Shown: piece by piece, positions 21,490 to 33,722 of the stretch
Position numbering within the stretch: position 1 is the first letter of the stretch
Layout of the letters: the number at the start of each line of letters is the position of its first letter
From: Biscogniauxia marginata
Lineage: Eukaryota; Ascomycota; Sordariomycetes; Xylariales; Xylariaceae
Reading direction: 5' to 3'
Length of the DNA: 64,000 nucleotides
Assembly: GCA_022695795.1 (NCBI GenBank)
Contig: MU404075.1
Span: 372,001 to 436,000 of the forward strand
Notes under the pieces: model-generated
Database searches by the model: none
Seen by the model: only the letters and a program-made list of their open reading frames with translations
Told to the model about the DNA's origin: nothing
Translations under genes and position numbers: made by a program

Positions 21490-21876
21490 TGTGACAAACC
21501 TCCTTATATATTCCTAGTTAGCTGACTTTATAAGTGAGTACGTACTAGGTTTTCTTAATTTAAAAGTAATAATAAGTTAAAATTAATTTAATTAATTTAT
21601 AATGTTATGTTCGTTAAAGAGCTTTCAAGGTACTCTCATTATAATATTAAAGAGTAACTATAGTCTTAAATTAATAGCTAAAGAACTAAAATGAATAACT
21701 AAATACGTAGGAAATTCTAATTTACTTATACTTTATCCTTTACAGGGGGTCATACCCATACTCTCTCTAATTCTCAGGAGAACAACTGAGAATCTTGGCA
21801 TTCTCCCATCTGGAGTCATGTGACCCTAGATCACATGACCACCCTTAATTCCTTTTATCCTTGTTAGGTCGTAACA
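21490..21876 (-). mobile_element. LTR, family B, reverse
   Basis: 387 bp, inverted relative to 19063-19449, starting TGTGACAAACCTCC and ending AGGTCGTAACA. With the forward copy it brackets the pol fragment as inverted rather than direct repeats. Flanks AAAAG and AAAAC are not an exact duplication. Confidence 0.8.
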
Positions 21877-22767
21877 AAAACCATTTTGTCCGCGAGCTTA
21901 TTTTGTCTACTTGCTTGTGTGATATATTATGTTTTATATCGCGGTTATATAATAAAATATTTATTATTTCTTTATAAAATATAAGTTTTCGAAAATTTAA
22001 TAAAACGATTAATTATATAAATATATTTTTAAATTATTATTATAATATAATATAAAATATATTATAAATTTATAATAATTTATAAAAATTAATATTTAAA
22101 TAATGTTATTTATAAGTAATAACGCGATTAATCTAAGTTTTAAATAATAATACTAATTATTAAATTAAGTTAATTAATAAAAGAATTAATACGAATATAT
22201 ATAAAATGTATAAATAATAATAAAATTATATATTAAAAAAGAATAAGCTTTATAAGTTTTATATATAAACTTTTATCTTTTTTATTTAAACTATTTAAAG
22301 TTAAAGCCTTTATATAAATTTAAAGAACCTTTATAAACTTATATTAAAAATTTATATATATAATTTTAATTTTACATATTTTAAAAATAATAATAAATAT
22401 TTTAATCTTTAATTAAATAATATAAATTACGCTTTTAAAAACTAAATAAACCGATTTAAATAATAATAATAATTAATTAATTTTAATATAATATTAATAA
22501 TTTTTAATAATTTTTAATAATTTTTAATAATTAAAAATGTAATAATTATATAGTTTTAATTATTAATTTATTTATTTATATAATATATTAAATATAATTA
22601 AATTATTAATATTAATTAATAACTTTTAAAAATATAATATAATAACTTATATTATTTTTTAATTTAAATTAAACTTTATAATGATTATTTAATAATTTTT
22701 AAAATGAAAACTTAAAATAAAATAAAAATATAAGGTATTAAATATTAAAAACTTTAATAAAATTAAT
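21877..22767. other. AT-rich sequence, no gene
   Basis: Very AT-rich. It starts with TTTTGTCCGCGAGCTTATTT, the candidate right terminal inverted repeat. A 10-bp tandem unit TTTTTAATAA repeats at 22501-22530. No coding sense recovered. Confidence 0.5.
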
Positions 22768-23062
22768 ATAATAATAATAATAATAATAAAAGTAACGGTA
22801 GTATACGTCCTTTTAATAATTCAACTACGGCCCCCGGTCCCCGTCGTTGGTCTTCTAGGCCCAGCCTACAGATCTCTTTCAGCCGTCTGTAGCTACTGCG
22901 CCCCCTGTATGTACTTGGTTTGCGACACCCCTTCCGGAACCCTTCCGGGGACTGCGGGCCCTGTTTGGTCTGGTTCATGGGCACTCACCGAGTGCCCGGC
23001 TCGAACCCAGGGTAATCCGGTCGTTTCTGAGGCATTGTTACCAGGTGAGCCACTCTCTTGGA
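22768..23062 (-). mobile_element. tRNA-derived SINE candidate
   Basis: On the minus strand, TGGCTCACCTGG (23052-23041) fits the pol III A box and GGTTCGAGCC (23007-22998) fits the B box. Their starts are 45 nt apart, as in a tRNA gene. A D-arm-like GGC...GCC pair surrounds the A box, but the T-arm and acceptor pairing are imperfect, so this is not a functional tRNA. A GC-normal body of about 200 bp follows, then a (TTA/ATT)n tail at about 22790-22768. A tRNA-like head, unrelated body and simple-repeat tail are the defining layout of a SINE. The 5' end is set about 10 nt before the A box. No second copy is present in the window to confirm the borders. Confidence 0.6.
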
Positions 23063-24833
23063 GTTGCAGACCCGAACTGGCTGCCGGCTGTTGAAAGATT
23101 GGCGGTTTATTTGGGTATTTATGCTGCCTTAGGGAGGGGGTGGGGGGTCCACGGGGTACGTACCTGAGGCAGAATACGGTTTTTCTCTTCTTTGTTCCGG
23201 GTGTGAGGTACTTCAGATCACATGCAGTCATCGTACTGGTCATCGTGCTGTGTGCCTCGGTTGCTGAATAAGTTTACCAACCAGGTTAAGAAGTCTTGGA
23301 AGGAGGCCTAGTAACTATTTGTGTAGTAGATAAGGTAGTTAGTATATTAGATGAATGATATATCTAGAATGAATATCTAAGTGACTACATACTACATGCC
23401 GGGAGGGGGTATTACAGCCTTACCTACCTATATAGGCATTTATTGGGACCTTAAATCCCGACTTTCCAAGGAGCTAATATCACGATGTCGCGTCTTTCTG
23501 GTACTGATAGTCCATTGAAGCAGCGCGTAAGGACGACTCACCGGGCCACGGTACCTATATAATATACCTAGCTGTACATGATATCGAGTCAAGCAGGCCG
23601 TGGATTTCTGTGTGGTTGGACTCATCTAAAAAAAAGAGCCTCTAAATTCTGTTGTTCTCATATACCAAGCCCAGAAGCTAAGTTGATACTTCGATTGTAC
23701 TCTAAAGTAGCCAAGAGGCGCGAATCGCTTATACCCCGTTGTAGTATCCCCAGCACCATTACTATCGACACGGCCTACTGGTGGATGCGAAGCAACGATG
23801 GCGAAACACAGCACCGGCAGCAAGGAAGCACAAAGCGGTCGGAGAGGGTAAACAGAGAGCAGCAGGTGTTATTAGGGATATAAAGAGGTCTAGCAGGAGT
23901 ATATACATAAGCCTTGGAACCGTGGAGCCTCGGAATAGGTTAGTTTCTAGTTCCCTGGGCAACGATAGTGTTCTTGGACCAACTGGAAGCATAATTCCCA
24001 ATGAATTTAGAGCATTTGTTTATGTATTGCTTCCAGTAAGTCATATAGATGACAAAACTACTAGCAATCATGTAAGACAGGTACCTAAATCAGCATGTAT
24101 GCCCAATACGCGCAGCCTACATGCCTTAGGGTTCAAATATGCAGCTACCCGATTCTCTTATAACTAACTCCTCCAGCATTCAAACAGAATCTGATTTAAT
24201 ACCCCATCCAGTCAAAAACTACGCTTACCATATATCCCCGCCTTCATAGTCATCACGGACCATATTGCAATTATCAATCCTTGCATATTCTGTCTAATAG
24301 CGACTTTTACTAAGTTTTCCATCGGACTCTAAAAGGATCGATTTGTGGACTGTATTTGGACCGGTTCTATCCCACCTCCATCCAGTATATCCTTCATGAC
24401 AGAATTGTGTGACTCTGCAAACCGAAGGATAAAGCAGTGTCTTTCTCAATCTCATCATCACTATTGCGACAAGAGGCCATTGCATATGCTCCTCCTCGCC
24501 GTACTGTTCATTTGTGACGTCGCGAGATTAAGCCACCAGTAACGATAGGCGGCATTGAGTTCTTATTAGAGATCCCCTACCCGTATCTTCAATTCCGGCT
24601 CTAGCCTCAACGATACACCTATCTTCAGTCGGCTTGACTCAAGTGGTGCATGTTCTTCACCACCGAAATCTCTACCCCGCTTCACAGCATCAGGCGAAAC
24701 CTGGAATATCCTGCTCTGAGACAGGCCCATAGTATTATTGGTCACCGACAAGACACTGGGAAGGATCGGGCTTGTCTGTGTCAGTATTTTCCGGGGCAAC
24801 ACCAACATCAAGCCACTCTCAAGATATCCGAAC
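23063..24833. other. Intergenic region
   Basis: Normal composition. Several open frames of 60-130 codons overlap each other on both strands and show no motif or intron structure. Nothing supported. Confidence 0.45.
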
Positions 24834-25722
24834 ATGAAACTCCAGCTCCTACCTAGGTAAGTCGCAGCTAATAAATCGGGATTGCGCGGTGAAAGTAACA
24901 CATACTGAGTCGCTTTTAAGCTCTGTTTTTACTTCGGAGACATTTATCTTCGTTGTTGGGTCTTCAGCTCGGGAGTTTGCGGTTCACAAAAATGTCTTCA
25001 CCCGTCTATCGCCCTACTTCGAGACCCTGATGAATGGTGACATGGTCGAGGCGCGCAATAAGTGCGCTAGATGGGAAAACACAGACGCCGATGCATTTGC
25101 GAAGCTATGCCAGTTTGCTTACAGCGGGAACTATGAAGAGCCGGACGTCATGGATCCCGTGGCCTCCAATCGATCTATCAATCCCCGTAAATTTCCAATT
25201 TTAAACTCAAGCGTTCTGGAAACCTTTGACGACCAAATTCTCAACATTGACTTACTAAGCACGATAACTACTCAAAAACAGTGGTATGGACCTAGGCCGA
25301 GAGGCCACAAGACAGTAAAGGCTTTCGTTGATAGCCCCTATTCTGATAGCTCAAGCGTTTACTTTGAAAGCTCCACGAGTGGCTTAGCGATCCAGAAGAC
25401 ACATTTCGACTGGCTCTTATGCAATGTCAAGATGTACATCCTAGGTGATACGTATGATATCAAGAGTCTTCGAACACTCAGCCTGGAGAAAATACACAAC
25501 CACCTCACGAACCTCCCTTTTCGTATCCATTTCAGAGACTTAACAGGGGCTGTGAAGTACGCTGTGGTCAACACAAGAGAAAAAGACGAATTGAGAGTCT
25601 TACTGGCTCACTGGGCTCTTTGCGTTACGCCTATGATATGGGCTGAAGTTGAAAACCTACTGGAGGAAGTTCCCGAACTTAATATGGATTATATTAGAGT
25701 GATGAAGGACTACATGGAGTGA
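24834..25722 (+). CDS. BTB/POZ domain protein, intact paralogue
   Basis: Two exons, 24834-24856 and 24921-25722, give 274 residues. The main frame has no ATG before the BTB domain; the ATG at 24834 with donor GTAAGT (24857) and acceptor TTTTAAG (ending 24920) restores it, reading MKLQLLPSSVFTSETFIFVV. BTB domain about residues 12-75: EFAVHKNVFTRLSPYFETLM, then FAKLCQFAYSGNYEEP. The C-terminal half has VKMYILGDTYDIKSLRTLSL, HFRDLTGAVKYAVVNT and DELRVLLAHWALCV, as in the relic at 11925-12786. These fungal BTB proteins are likely adaptors, for example in ubiquitin ligase assembly; cellular role unknown. Intact coding among decayed copies suggests selection on this one. Confidence 0.75.
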
Positions 25723-27531
25723 GGATAGCATGCGTCGTGCATAAGTATATGCGCGAATAGTTGTGGATTATGGGCCCCTAGATAAGTTGCTAATTGTACT
25801 TAGTACTATCTACAGTAAGATTTCAATGCTTTTGCTCAACTTGAAAATCTTCCGAAAATGCTGTCATACTACTCATTTGTCCCAACTACACCTTTCATCC
25901 ATGTTTAGTCTTGACCACGGCAAGTGCCCAGTCTGGCAGAGCAGCCTAGAATGCCGTGCACCTGATGTGTAATAAACACTCGTTATCGTCCCCTCTTTTC
26001 CTCTGTGTCTAGTGAAACTAGGTCTGAATACGAGTTATCTAGACACAGTTTTAGGATATTGAAGCAAGCAATACATTGACACAGTGTATGACGACGATGA
26101 TTGCTTTCCTAGCTCCCACGTCGGCGCAGTTACATTACATGTATTTGCTGGCGAGAGTGCATCGTGTACCACCGTCACTTACGAGCAATAGCCATGCAAT
26201 TCACCGTTACGAACTCAAGGTTATGGGAGATAAGGTAGTTGTTACGCAAATAACTAGGACTTTTGAAACAGCCTCTTCGATCCCAGACAGGCTTGTAATG
26301 CCCGTGGCTTGTCCTCGCCGATACAGACATTGATCGGACTCCGCCACGGTATCAACTAGCCATCACATTTAATTTAACCTCCATCAATCACTGTCAGAGG
26401 GACGGCTAGGTACATAGTAGACTGAGAGGCATGGGGTCACCATTAGACTAAGAATAATCGCTAAGGAGTTAAATGTAGTCCCTTCGTGGCGTATGTGACT
26501 CTTATACGCCCTAATTACTGTGGATCGCGTCTCTCATTGTTGCTCACCGCCAAGGTTACGTACCTAGGCCCCCGACAATCACCTTCTTCAATTTATTGCT
26601 GTTGTAGCCTTGATTTGTGCCACAGCTTTGTATTATGGTGTTAGTGAACATTGACACTACCTTTTTGCTAATAGCCGTACTTTGCACTAAACTCTAATTT
26701 AATAATAAGGAGTGTCATAAAATTTATCAATTTAACGATGCTAACTCCGGTTGATATTGTATGGGCCTAGATACGATTGTGTTCGGCTTGATGTCCTATT
26801 CTAGCCTCCACGATAATTATATGGAGGCACCCCAACTACACAGTGTTATCAATAAACCTCAGCTCCGATGCCGAAGATCATGTCATGTAAAACAGGGCGA
26901 GCTGAGTGTCACTATGGGTGCCTTCGTGGGATATGTAAAAACGTGGTAGAAATAGAGATGCCTAGATGAATGGCTGATTCCCACTCACACAGCCCCTGTC
27001 TTCCCGAGACACCATTGTACAGCATATTCTGACCGGAGCAAACCTCCTGCTCGTAGAGGTCATGATAATTGGTTATCAGCATTACTATCTGCAAGGCTCC
27101 GAACACCAGGTATCACTAGTATATTAATTAGCAGTGCGAGTTTGAAGTAAGGCGACTGCTGCATTATAAGATTTAGGCAAGGAGCGAGACCTTGCATAAG
27201 TCTAAGGACACATTTATTTCACTATGTTTACCTAGGTAATAAGAATAATTGTATTCAAAGAGTGACAGTAAAGTAGACCCGCTGCTTTTAGAGTTGTTCT
27301 GAAATCGCACAAGAACTGTGAAGCCCCGATATACCATCCATCCTCTGCGCAACTGTCCTCACCATGCTCCTGCATCGTTGTGACGAGGAGACACAATCAG
27401 AACATAATCGCATAATGTGATATTCCTTGATGCCCTTTGATTGTGTATGATACCGAAATCCTTCATTAACTTACCTTTCATGATTTGGGTTATGGGACCT
27501 AGGTAATCCGTTCCCCCTCATCCTCGTGTTT
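25723..27531. other. Intergenic region
   Basis: No gene supported. Short frames only, without motifs or intron structure. Confidence 0.45.
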
Positions 27532-28543
27532 CTACTCACAACCCATGTCTTCGTCCTCATCATTGTCATCCTCTTCATCAGTTGAGAGCGTTTTGTAATA
27601 ATCCTTCCGGTATTCGTCGAGGAGACCAATTGCGTTCTCCGATTCCTCATGAATTCGCTGCATGAGTTCTATGGAGAACTTGCCACTTGACTCCACTGAG
27701 AGTTGTTAGTAGCCCTCTTCTTCTCGTACATCCTACATAGACACCAGTAGGGGTATTTTTTATTTTTTATAACTAGTATAAATAACGGAGACAATTATAG
27801 GTAGGTAGTCAATGGAACGGGGCATTATTGATAGATTAATAAATCAACGTGGACCGACATATATTCAACAAAAGGGGGGAAAAGAAAAGGTACTTACGAA
27901 ATTCTTTGAAAATGGGATGATACTGGTACCCACGGAACTTGAGGGCCACAAAATCGAGCAAGATGTTTCTCATGTCGTCTCCGGCATTGGTCTTGCTACA
28001 GGTGTATTTAAGCAGGACAACCAAGTCGGGGATCACCTCATACCAATCGACCCAGATCCGGAGAGTACGGCACAATCTATGCAGCGCCAATTGCCGGAGA
28101 TTCTCAATGGCATTTTGGGTACCGGCAACGTAGAGCTGCGCGTGGCGCATGAAGACGGGGGTGTAGTCCATGTCCCGGCGTTGCATCTTCTCAGGCTTAT
28201 GTGGCGTGTCATTTGGAGATTCACAACTCCTGATAGTTTCCTTGAACTGGCGAATGGCATCTGGGTAGCGTGAATGGCGGCCCGTGTAGATCCTGGAGAT
28301 CGGCAAGCGCTCTCCTGCCCACTCCCTCTGGCCTTCGTCAGATAGGCTTTGGACCTGGTAGTTGCTGGGCCCGGTGTGCAGCGCTGCTCTGGGCGTCGTG
28401 TAATCCTTGATAGACTCATACTGTTCTAATGTCCGAGCAATTTCGGTGTCCATGTCAGCCACCTCAGCAGTAGTGGGATTGGGCCCGTCCGTGGTGCTGT
28501 TGATGTTGTTGTCCGAGACAGGAAAGAATTTGACGGAAGTCAC
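27532..28543 (-). CDS. Divergent BTB-family protein, N-terminus uncertain
   Basis: The main exon (about 28543-27898) joins a last exon 27695-27532 across a 202-nt intron with donor GTAAGT (27897), a TACTAAC branch site and acceptor CAG. The join gives FKEFLESSGKFSIELMQRIH and an acidic tail STDEEDDNDEDEDMGCE. The C-terminal part carries FMRHAQLYVAGTQNAIENLR, LALHRLCRTL and DDMRNILLDFVALKF, matching the C-terminal half of fungal BTB proteins. The N-terminal BTB domain is not found: upstream only LLRFAAFIGE (about 28600-28570) looks like the end of one, preceded by a stop, and the AT-rich block starts 270 bp farther on. The frame begins with GTG, so the real start is an upstream exon, an internal Met (DMDTEIARTLEQ), or the gene is 5' truncated. 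Confidence 0.55.
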
Positions 28544-28603
28544 AGCTTTGACTTTGTTGTGTCTCCTATTTTCACCGATGAAGGCGGCAAAGCGAAGCAG
28601 TCA

Positions 28604-29012
28604 GCCATCATGACAAGGACAACCACAAGCGTGATAATATAAGAAGCTTTTACCAGCTCGATATCAGATGACTTACTCTTCTGAGTTTCCGTTTTGCGGT
28701 TCCATGTTGGCATATAGGCCGATGAAGAAAGTCGATAGTGATAGTGTTGTTCGTGATAACGAGCCTTTGCTATTAGAAGTGTGGTACTTAGTAGTTAAAA
28801 AGTATTTGTATAGCGAGGTAGTAAGTATTAAGGTTGGAAGGAAGGATATTTATACTGAAAGGAACGAGTAAGTTAGAACCCCCCCCCCTATGAACCCCCC
28901 TAGTCGCGACTCACCACTTTCTTATATAAAACCATAAAAAGCTTATAAATTTCAAAAAAAATAAATAAACGAAATATATTATATTAAAATAATTTAGTAA
29001 TAATATTTATAT
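28604..29012. other. Left edge of the large AT-rich block
   Basis: Composition changes near 28880, next to two C runs (CCCCCCCCC at 28880-28888, then CCCCCC). A short minus-strand hydrophobic frame (VKASYIITLVVVLVMM, about 28650-28600) has no supporting context. Confidence 0.4.
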
Positions 29013-29200
29013 TGTTATCACGGCTTAGTAATGCTAGGTTTAGTAAAATAATAAAGTTAAAATAAAAACCTAAAATGTATTTAATTATTAAAATGGCTTT
29101 AACGATTATTTTAGATTTTCTTTTTTCTTTATTTTTAGTATTTTTGTTAATAAACCAGGAAATTAAGTATTACTTTAAATCTTTTTACGTTATTATAACA
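29013..29200 (+). repeat. 5' LTR of the outer element
   Basis: 188 bp, starting TGTTATCACGG and ending GTTATTATAACA. Shares with 50570-50796 the blocks AAAACCTAAAATGTATTTAA, AATAAACCAGGAAAT and AAGTATTAC. Unrelated to LTR families A-D. Confidence 0.7.
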
Positions 29201-29739
29201 TAATATTAAAAGTGCTTTTAATTACTTAAAAAAGTTTAATTAATATTTTATTAATTAAAATAAAACCGGAATTAAATTAATTACTTTATAAAATAAGGAC
29301 TTTTAATTAAAAATATTTATTAAAATTTATTTTTACTATTAATAATGATTAATAAATAAAAAGATAAAACCGCCGCCGCTTTAACGGCTTATATCGAGGT
29401 TATTTTCGAGTTATACGTTATTAACGACATTTTACCTTTTAATAATAAGTTTTTTATTAAGTTATTAAGAAACGCTTTGACGTTTATTATATTTTTTAAT
29501 ATTTCTTATTTTAAAGAAATTATTATAACTTAAATTACTAACGAAAAAGAAAGCGAAAGCATTTTACTTATTATTTTTAATTAATATCGAGACTTAAACT
29601 TAATTAACAATAAAAGTTAAACCCGTTATATGTTAACCTATTTAAATTTAGTTAATAACGCCGCCGAAGCCGTTAACGATTTAATAGAAATATTTTCGCG
29701 ACGAAATATGTTTTTAGTTATATTATTTAAGGTATTTAC

Positions 29740-30170
29740 TGTTACGAACCAACCAGGGTAAGCAATTAAATGACAGGGGTACTGTTTTTACTCTTCTCTT
29801 GTCCGCACCGGATATAGATCCTGAAAAGGAAAGCGACCTATTATTACGTGATATAAATAAGTGTAAATAAGACTTATTTAACGGTATTTAATATACTAAT
29901 TATAAGAAATAAAAAACAAAATAAATAAGTATAAAAAAAACGGGATTTCTTATATATTTAATTATTCATTTTAGTTTTTTAATTATTAATTTAAGATTAT
30001 AATTACTTTTTAATATTATAATAAAAGTACCTTGAAATCTCTTTAATAAATAAAGCATTATAAATCTTTTGAATTAACCTCGATCCATTATTACCTTTAA
30101 ATCAAGAAAACTTAATACGTACTTACTTATGAAGTTAGTTAACTAGGAACACACAAGGAGGTTCGTTACA
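29740..30170 (+). mobile_element. Solo LTR, family C
   Basis: 431 bp, TGTTACGAACCAACCAGG to GGTTCGTTACA, with an exact 5-bp duplication TTTAC at 29735-29739 and 30171-30175. Inserted in the gag-like region of the outer element. It keeps CG dinucleotides and more GC than its host, so it is younger or less mutated. Confidence 0.88.
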
Positions 30171-33100
30171 TTTACCGCTTTAAAAAAGGAATATTTTTTA
30201 TAGTTTAACGAGTTAATAATCGTAAAGAACTTTAAGAAAATAATACGTAATAATAGCGAAATTATATTTATAAAGTTTAAAGTACATATTTTCTTAATAA
30301 TAATGTATAAAATTTAAATTATTTATTTATATATAATTATAAAGAACTAAAATTAAATAATATAAATTATAAATAAGTAAGTTTATAAGTTTAACTAGTA
30401 ACTAAAAAGTTTTTAAACTTAAAAGTAAATTTTTATTAAGAACGATATTTTTAATTAAAATTTATAAAACGTTATTATTTTAAATAAATAAGTAATAAAC
30501 GTGTAATAACGTTATAAAACTAAAATAAATAATATAAAAAATAATATTAATATTAATTAATTATTAAAAATAACGAAATTATTAAATTAAATATTACTAT
30601 TTTATATATAATTAAGTAATAAATATAGTTAAGTAATAAATATAGTTAAGTAATAAATATAATTAAGTAATAAATATAGTTAAGTAATAAATATAGTTAA
30701 GTAATAAATATAATTAAGTAATAAATATAGTTAAGTAATAAATAGGCTTTATTTATATATTTCGTATATATATTTACTTTACGCGTTTATGTTTAATTAT
30801 TGACTTTTTTAATAATAAGTCTCTTGTTAATTTCTCGGGGGTTAACCCCGATATTTATTACTTTAGCCCTTTTAAACTAAATAACTATTTTAATAAGAAG
30901 AATTAAATAAAGCGCTAAAAAAACGTTATATTCGTGTTTTATAATAATAAAAATAAAAATATCGTGTTATTTAAAGTGTAATATTAATAAGTAAAAAATA
31001 AGTTAATTATAAATATAAATTATTTCGTTAATAATGCCGTACGTTGAATTTATATTAAATCTCGGTTAAAAAGAAACGTCGCTTATAACATATAATTATA
31101 CTTATAAAGTTCACATTTAAATTAAATTATTACTTTTAAAAAGTTATTATATTATTTATAAAATAAATATTAAAACCTAAATCGAGAAAAAAAAACTATT
31201 AACGAATTTTATAACTTAAAAATAAAACCTATAAATTTATTCGCCGACTTTAAAAACTAATTTATATATTTCGCGAAAGAGATTTAATTACTAAAAAACA
31301 AATAAAAAGCCAAGTTTCGATGTAAGTTTATTATTACTTTATAAATTAAATTAATTATAATATATAAGAATATTAATATAGATTTTAACGGTTACGCGCG
31401 ATTAGGTTTAGCGGTAACTTTATTTTTTTTAAAGAGCTTAAAAAGCTTAAAATAATAATAATTCGACGAAAAACCGCGATAAAGTTAAATAAAAAAGCTA
31501 AAATGAAATAATTAATAATATTAAAACGAATAAACTTAAAAAAATAAAAAAATAATATAACTAGTTTAAAAGGGTAAATATTTTATTTGCCGACAAGCTA
31601 AATATATCGCTTTTAATTATTTAAAAAAAGGTAAAGCGAATAAGGAATAATAAAAACGCATTAATATTATTATAATTAAAATTATTAAAAAACCTAAGTT
31701 TAATTATACTAAATTAATAAACGACTTAAAATCGAAAAAAAAATAACTTTAAAAAATATGAAGTCCTTTTTAAGGAAAATGTAAATATATAATATTTATA
31801 ACTAAATAAATAAATATTTAAATAAACGCTTATTATTTATTATTTATATTATAAAAACAAATAAATTATTAATTATTATTATAAATATTTTAATAAATAT
31901 AAAAACTAATAAATATATATTTATAAACTTATATATAGTTAAATAATTATTTAAACGTTTATAAACTTAAATATTTATAAATTTTAAGTTACGATAAATA
32001 AACGGTTTTAACGGTTAAGTTAGTTAATTAATCAACGTAACGATATTTATTAATTTGCGCATTTAAAAATATATAATATAATAAATATTAATAATAGTTT
32101 TAAATATAAAATATAATATAATTTTAAGTAAATACTTTATAATAACCCACGATTTATTTATAAATATCCGAAAAGGGAAACTTTTATTCCTTTTTAAGTA
32201 GTAATTAAATTTAATTACCTTCATTTTGCAAATAAATAAAATAAAGAACTTATTATAAAATCCGGATTATTAAGTAAATATTAAATAACAAAATAAGTTA
32301 TTAAAAAAATAAGCGTCGTAAAAATAGTTATAAAAAGTTATTTGTGCTTTAAATAATTATAACCGCGATAAAAAAGAAAAATTAAAAATTAAAATAAATT
32401 TTAATAAATACCTCGATAAAGGAATTTATTTAGGTAATCCTGAAATATTAAATTATAAAACATTATAACGTCGAGATCTTTATAAGCCTAATAAAGACAT
32501 TTTAATATAATTAGTTATAAATTCGTAAGTTAAAAGTAATTGTCGAAAACTTATTTAAAAAGGAAATTCCGTTTATACCTTTATTTAAATTTAAAAAGGT
32601 TTAATTCGCGAAAGACCTTAAAATAGGTAAAAACACTTGCGAAAAGTACCGTTTTAAGCGTAATAACGTTAAATAATATAAAAGTAAGATAAATATAGCC
32701 GTGATTAATATAAAGACTTTTTTATATATTATAAAGCGTTATAAAGTTGAAATGGCGATAATTAGTGTTTATAAATTAAATTAAATAATTTAATAATAAA
32801 CCGCTAAAGGCTTAAAAGAAAATAAAGACGATTTTCGCTGCTAAGTATACGAAATTATTTTAAAACATTATTATAAGTACTTTAAAATATTTAATAAAAT
32901 AAAATCGATTTAAAAGAAAGTTATAACTTTTACGACTTAAGTTATAACCCTTTATATAAGTTATCTTTAAAAGAAATAAAAATTTATAAAAAGTACTTAA
33001 TTAAAAACCTATATAAAGGCTTTATTAAATTAAATTAAACATTTTAAACGATTTTTATTTTATTTACTATTAAACTTAATAAAGAATTACGCTTTTATAC

Positions 33101-33722
33101 AAATTACTAAAAATTAAATAATATAATTAAAAAGACCTTAATACGTTTAAAGAAAGTTAAAATATTCATTAAAATCGATATTTATTAAGCCTTTTATAAA
33201 CTAAGGATTTTTTTGAGGCACGAGGATTTAATTACTTTTTAAACTCGTTATAATACTTATAAATTTAATTAATAAGTTATTTACTTTTTAACGATATATT
33301 AATAATATTTTAATAAAATACTTAAATGATTTTTATAATACTTATATTAATAATATTATTATTTATATAAATAAAATATTAAAAAAGCTCGCGAAGATAA
33401 GGTTATAAATCGATATTAATAAATGCGAATTTTATATTATTAAAACTAAATTCCTAGAAATTATCGTTAAAATTGAAAATGTTTATATAGATTTATAGAA
33501 ATTAAAAATAATAAAAAAATGGAAAAAACTTATTTCCGTAAAAAAGGTATAATTCTTTTTAAGGTTTTATAATTTTTATCGTAAATTTATAAAGGAATAT
33601 AAAAAAGTAGTTCGTTTTTTAATAAACCTCACGAAAAGGAACTAAATGTAAAATTAAATATCGTTATATTAAAAAGCTTTTGAAAAGTTAAAGTGATAAT
33701 TACTTTTAACCTTTATATTACA
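30171..33722 (+). mobile_element. Outer element internal region (gag end, protease, RT)
   Basis: Plus-strand remnants. Around 33170-33700 the conceptual reading follows Ty3/gypsy RT order: an IFIKIDIY-like block, an A-F-R-T-like block, a degraded YLDD region, a CEF-like motif with FLEIIVKIENV, and FLRFYNFYRKFIKEY. It stops at 33722 where LTR C begins. RNase H sequence resumes only at 48095, with an estimated few hundred bases missing. It contains a 17-bp tandem repeat at 30614-30745. Confidence 0.65.
30614..30745 (+). repeat. 17-bp tandem repeat with 51-bp higher order
   Basis: Nearly eight units of AAGTAATAAATATAGTT. Units end in GTT or ATT in the order GTT, GTT, ATT, GTT, GTT, ATT, GTT, so the array is better described as a 51-bp three-unit repeat. 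It sits in noncoding or gag-region sequence of the outer element. Confidence 0.9.

Noticed and set aside
22990..23062. Functional tRNA gene on the minus strand
   Set aside because: A and B boxes are good, but acceptor, anticodon and T stems do not pair properly; the simple-repeat tail fits a SINE better.
22893..23243. 116-codon minus-strand frame
   Set aside because: Runs through the SINE head; no coding signature.
24566..24901. 111-codon minus-strand frame
   Set aside because: Overlaps exon 1 and intron 1 of the BTB gene on the other strand; no motif.
30614..30745. CRISPR array
   Set aside because: Units of 17 bp are directly joined without spacers, and the organism is a fungus.
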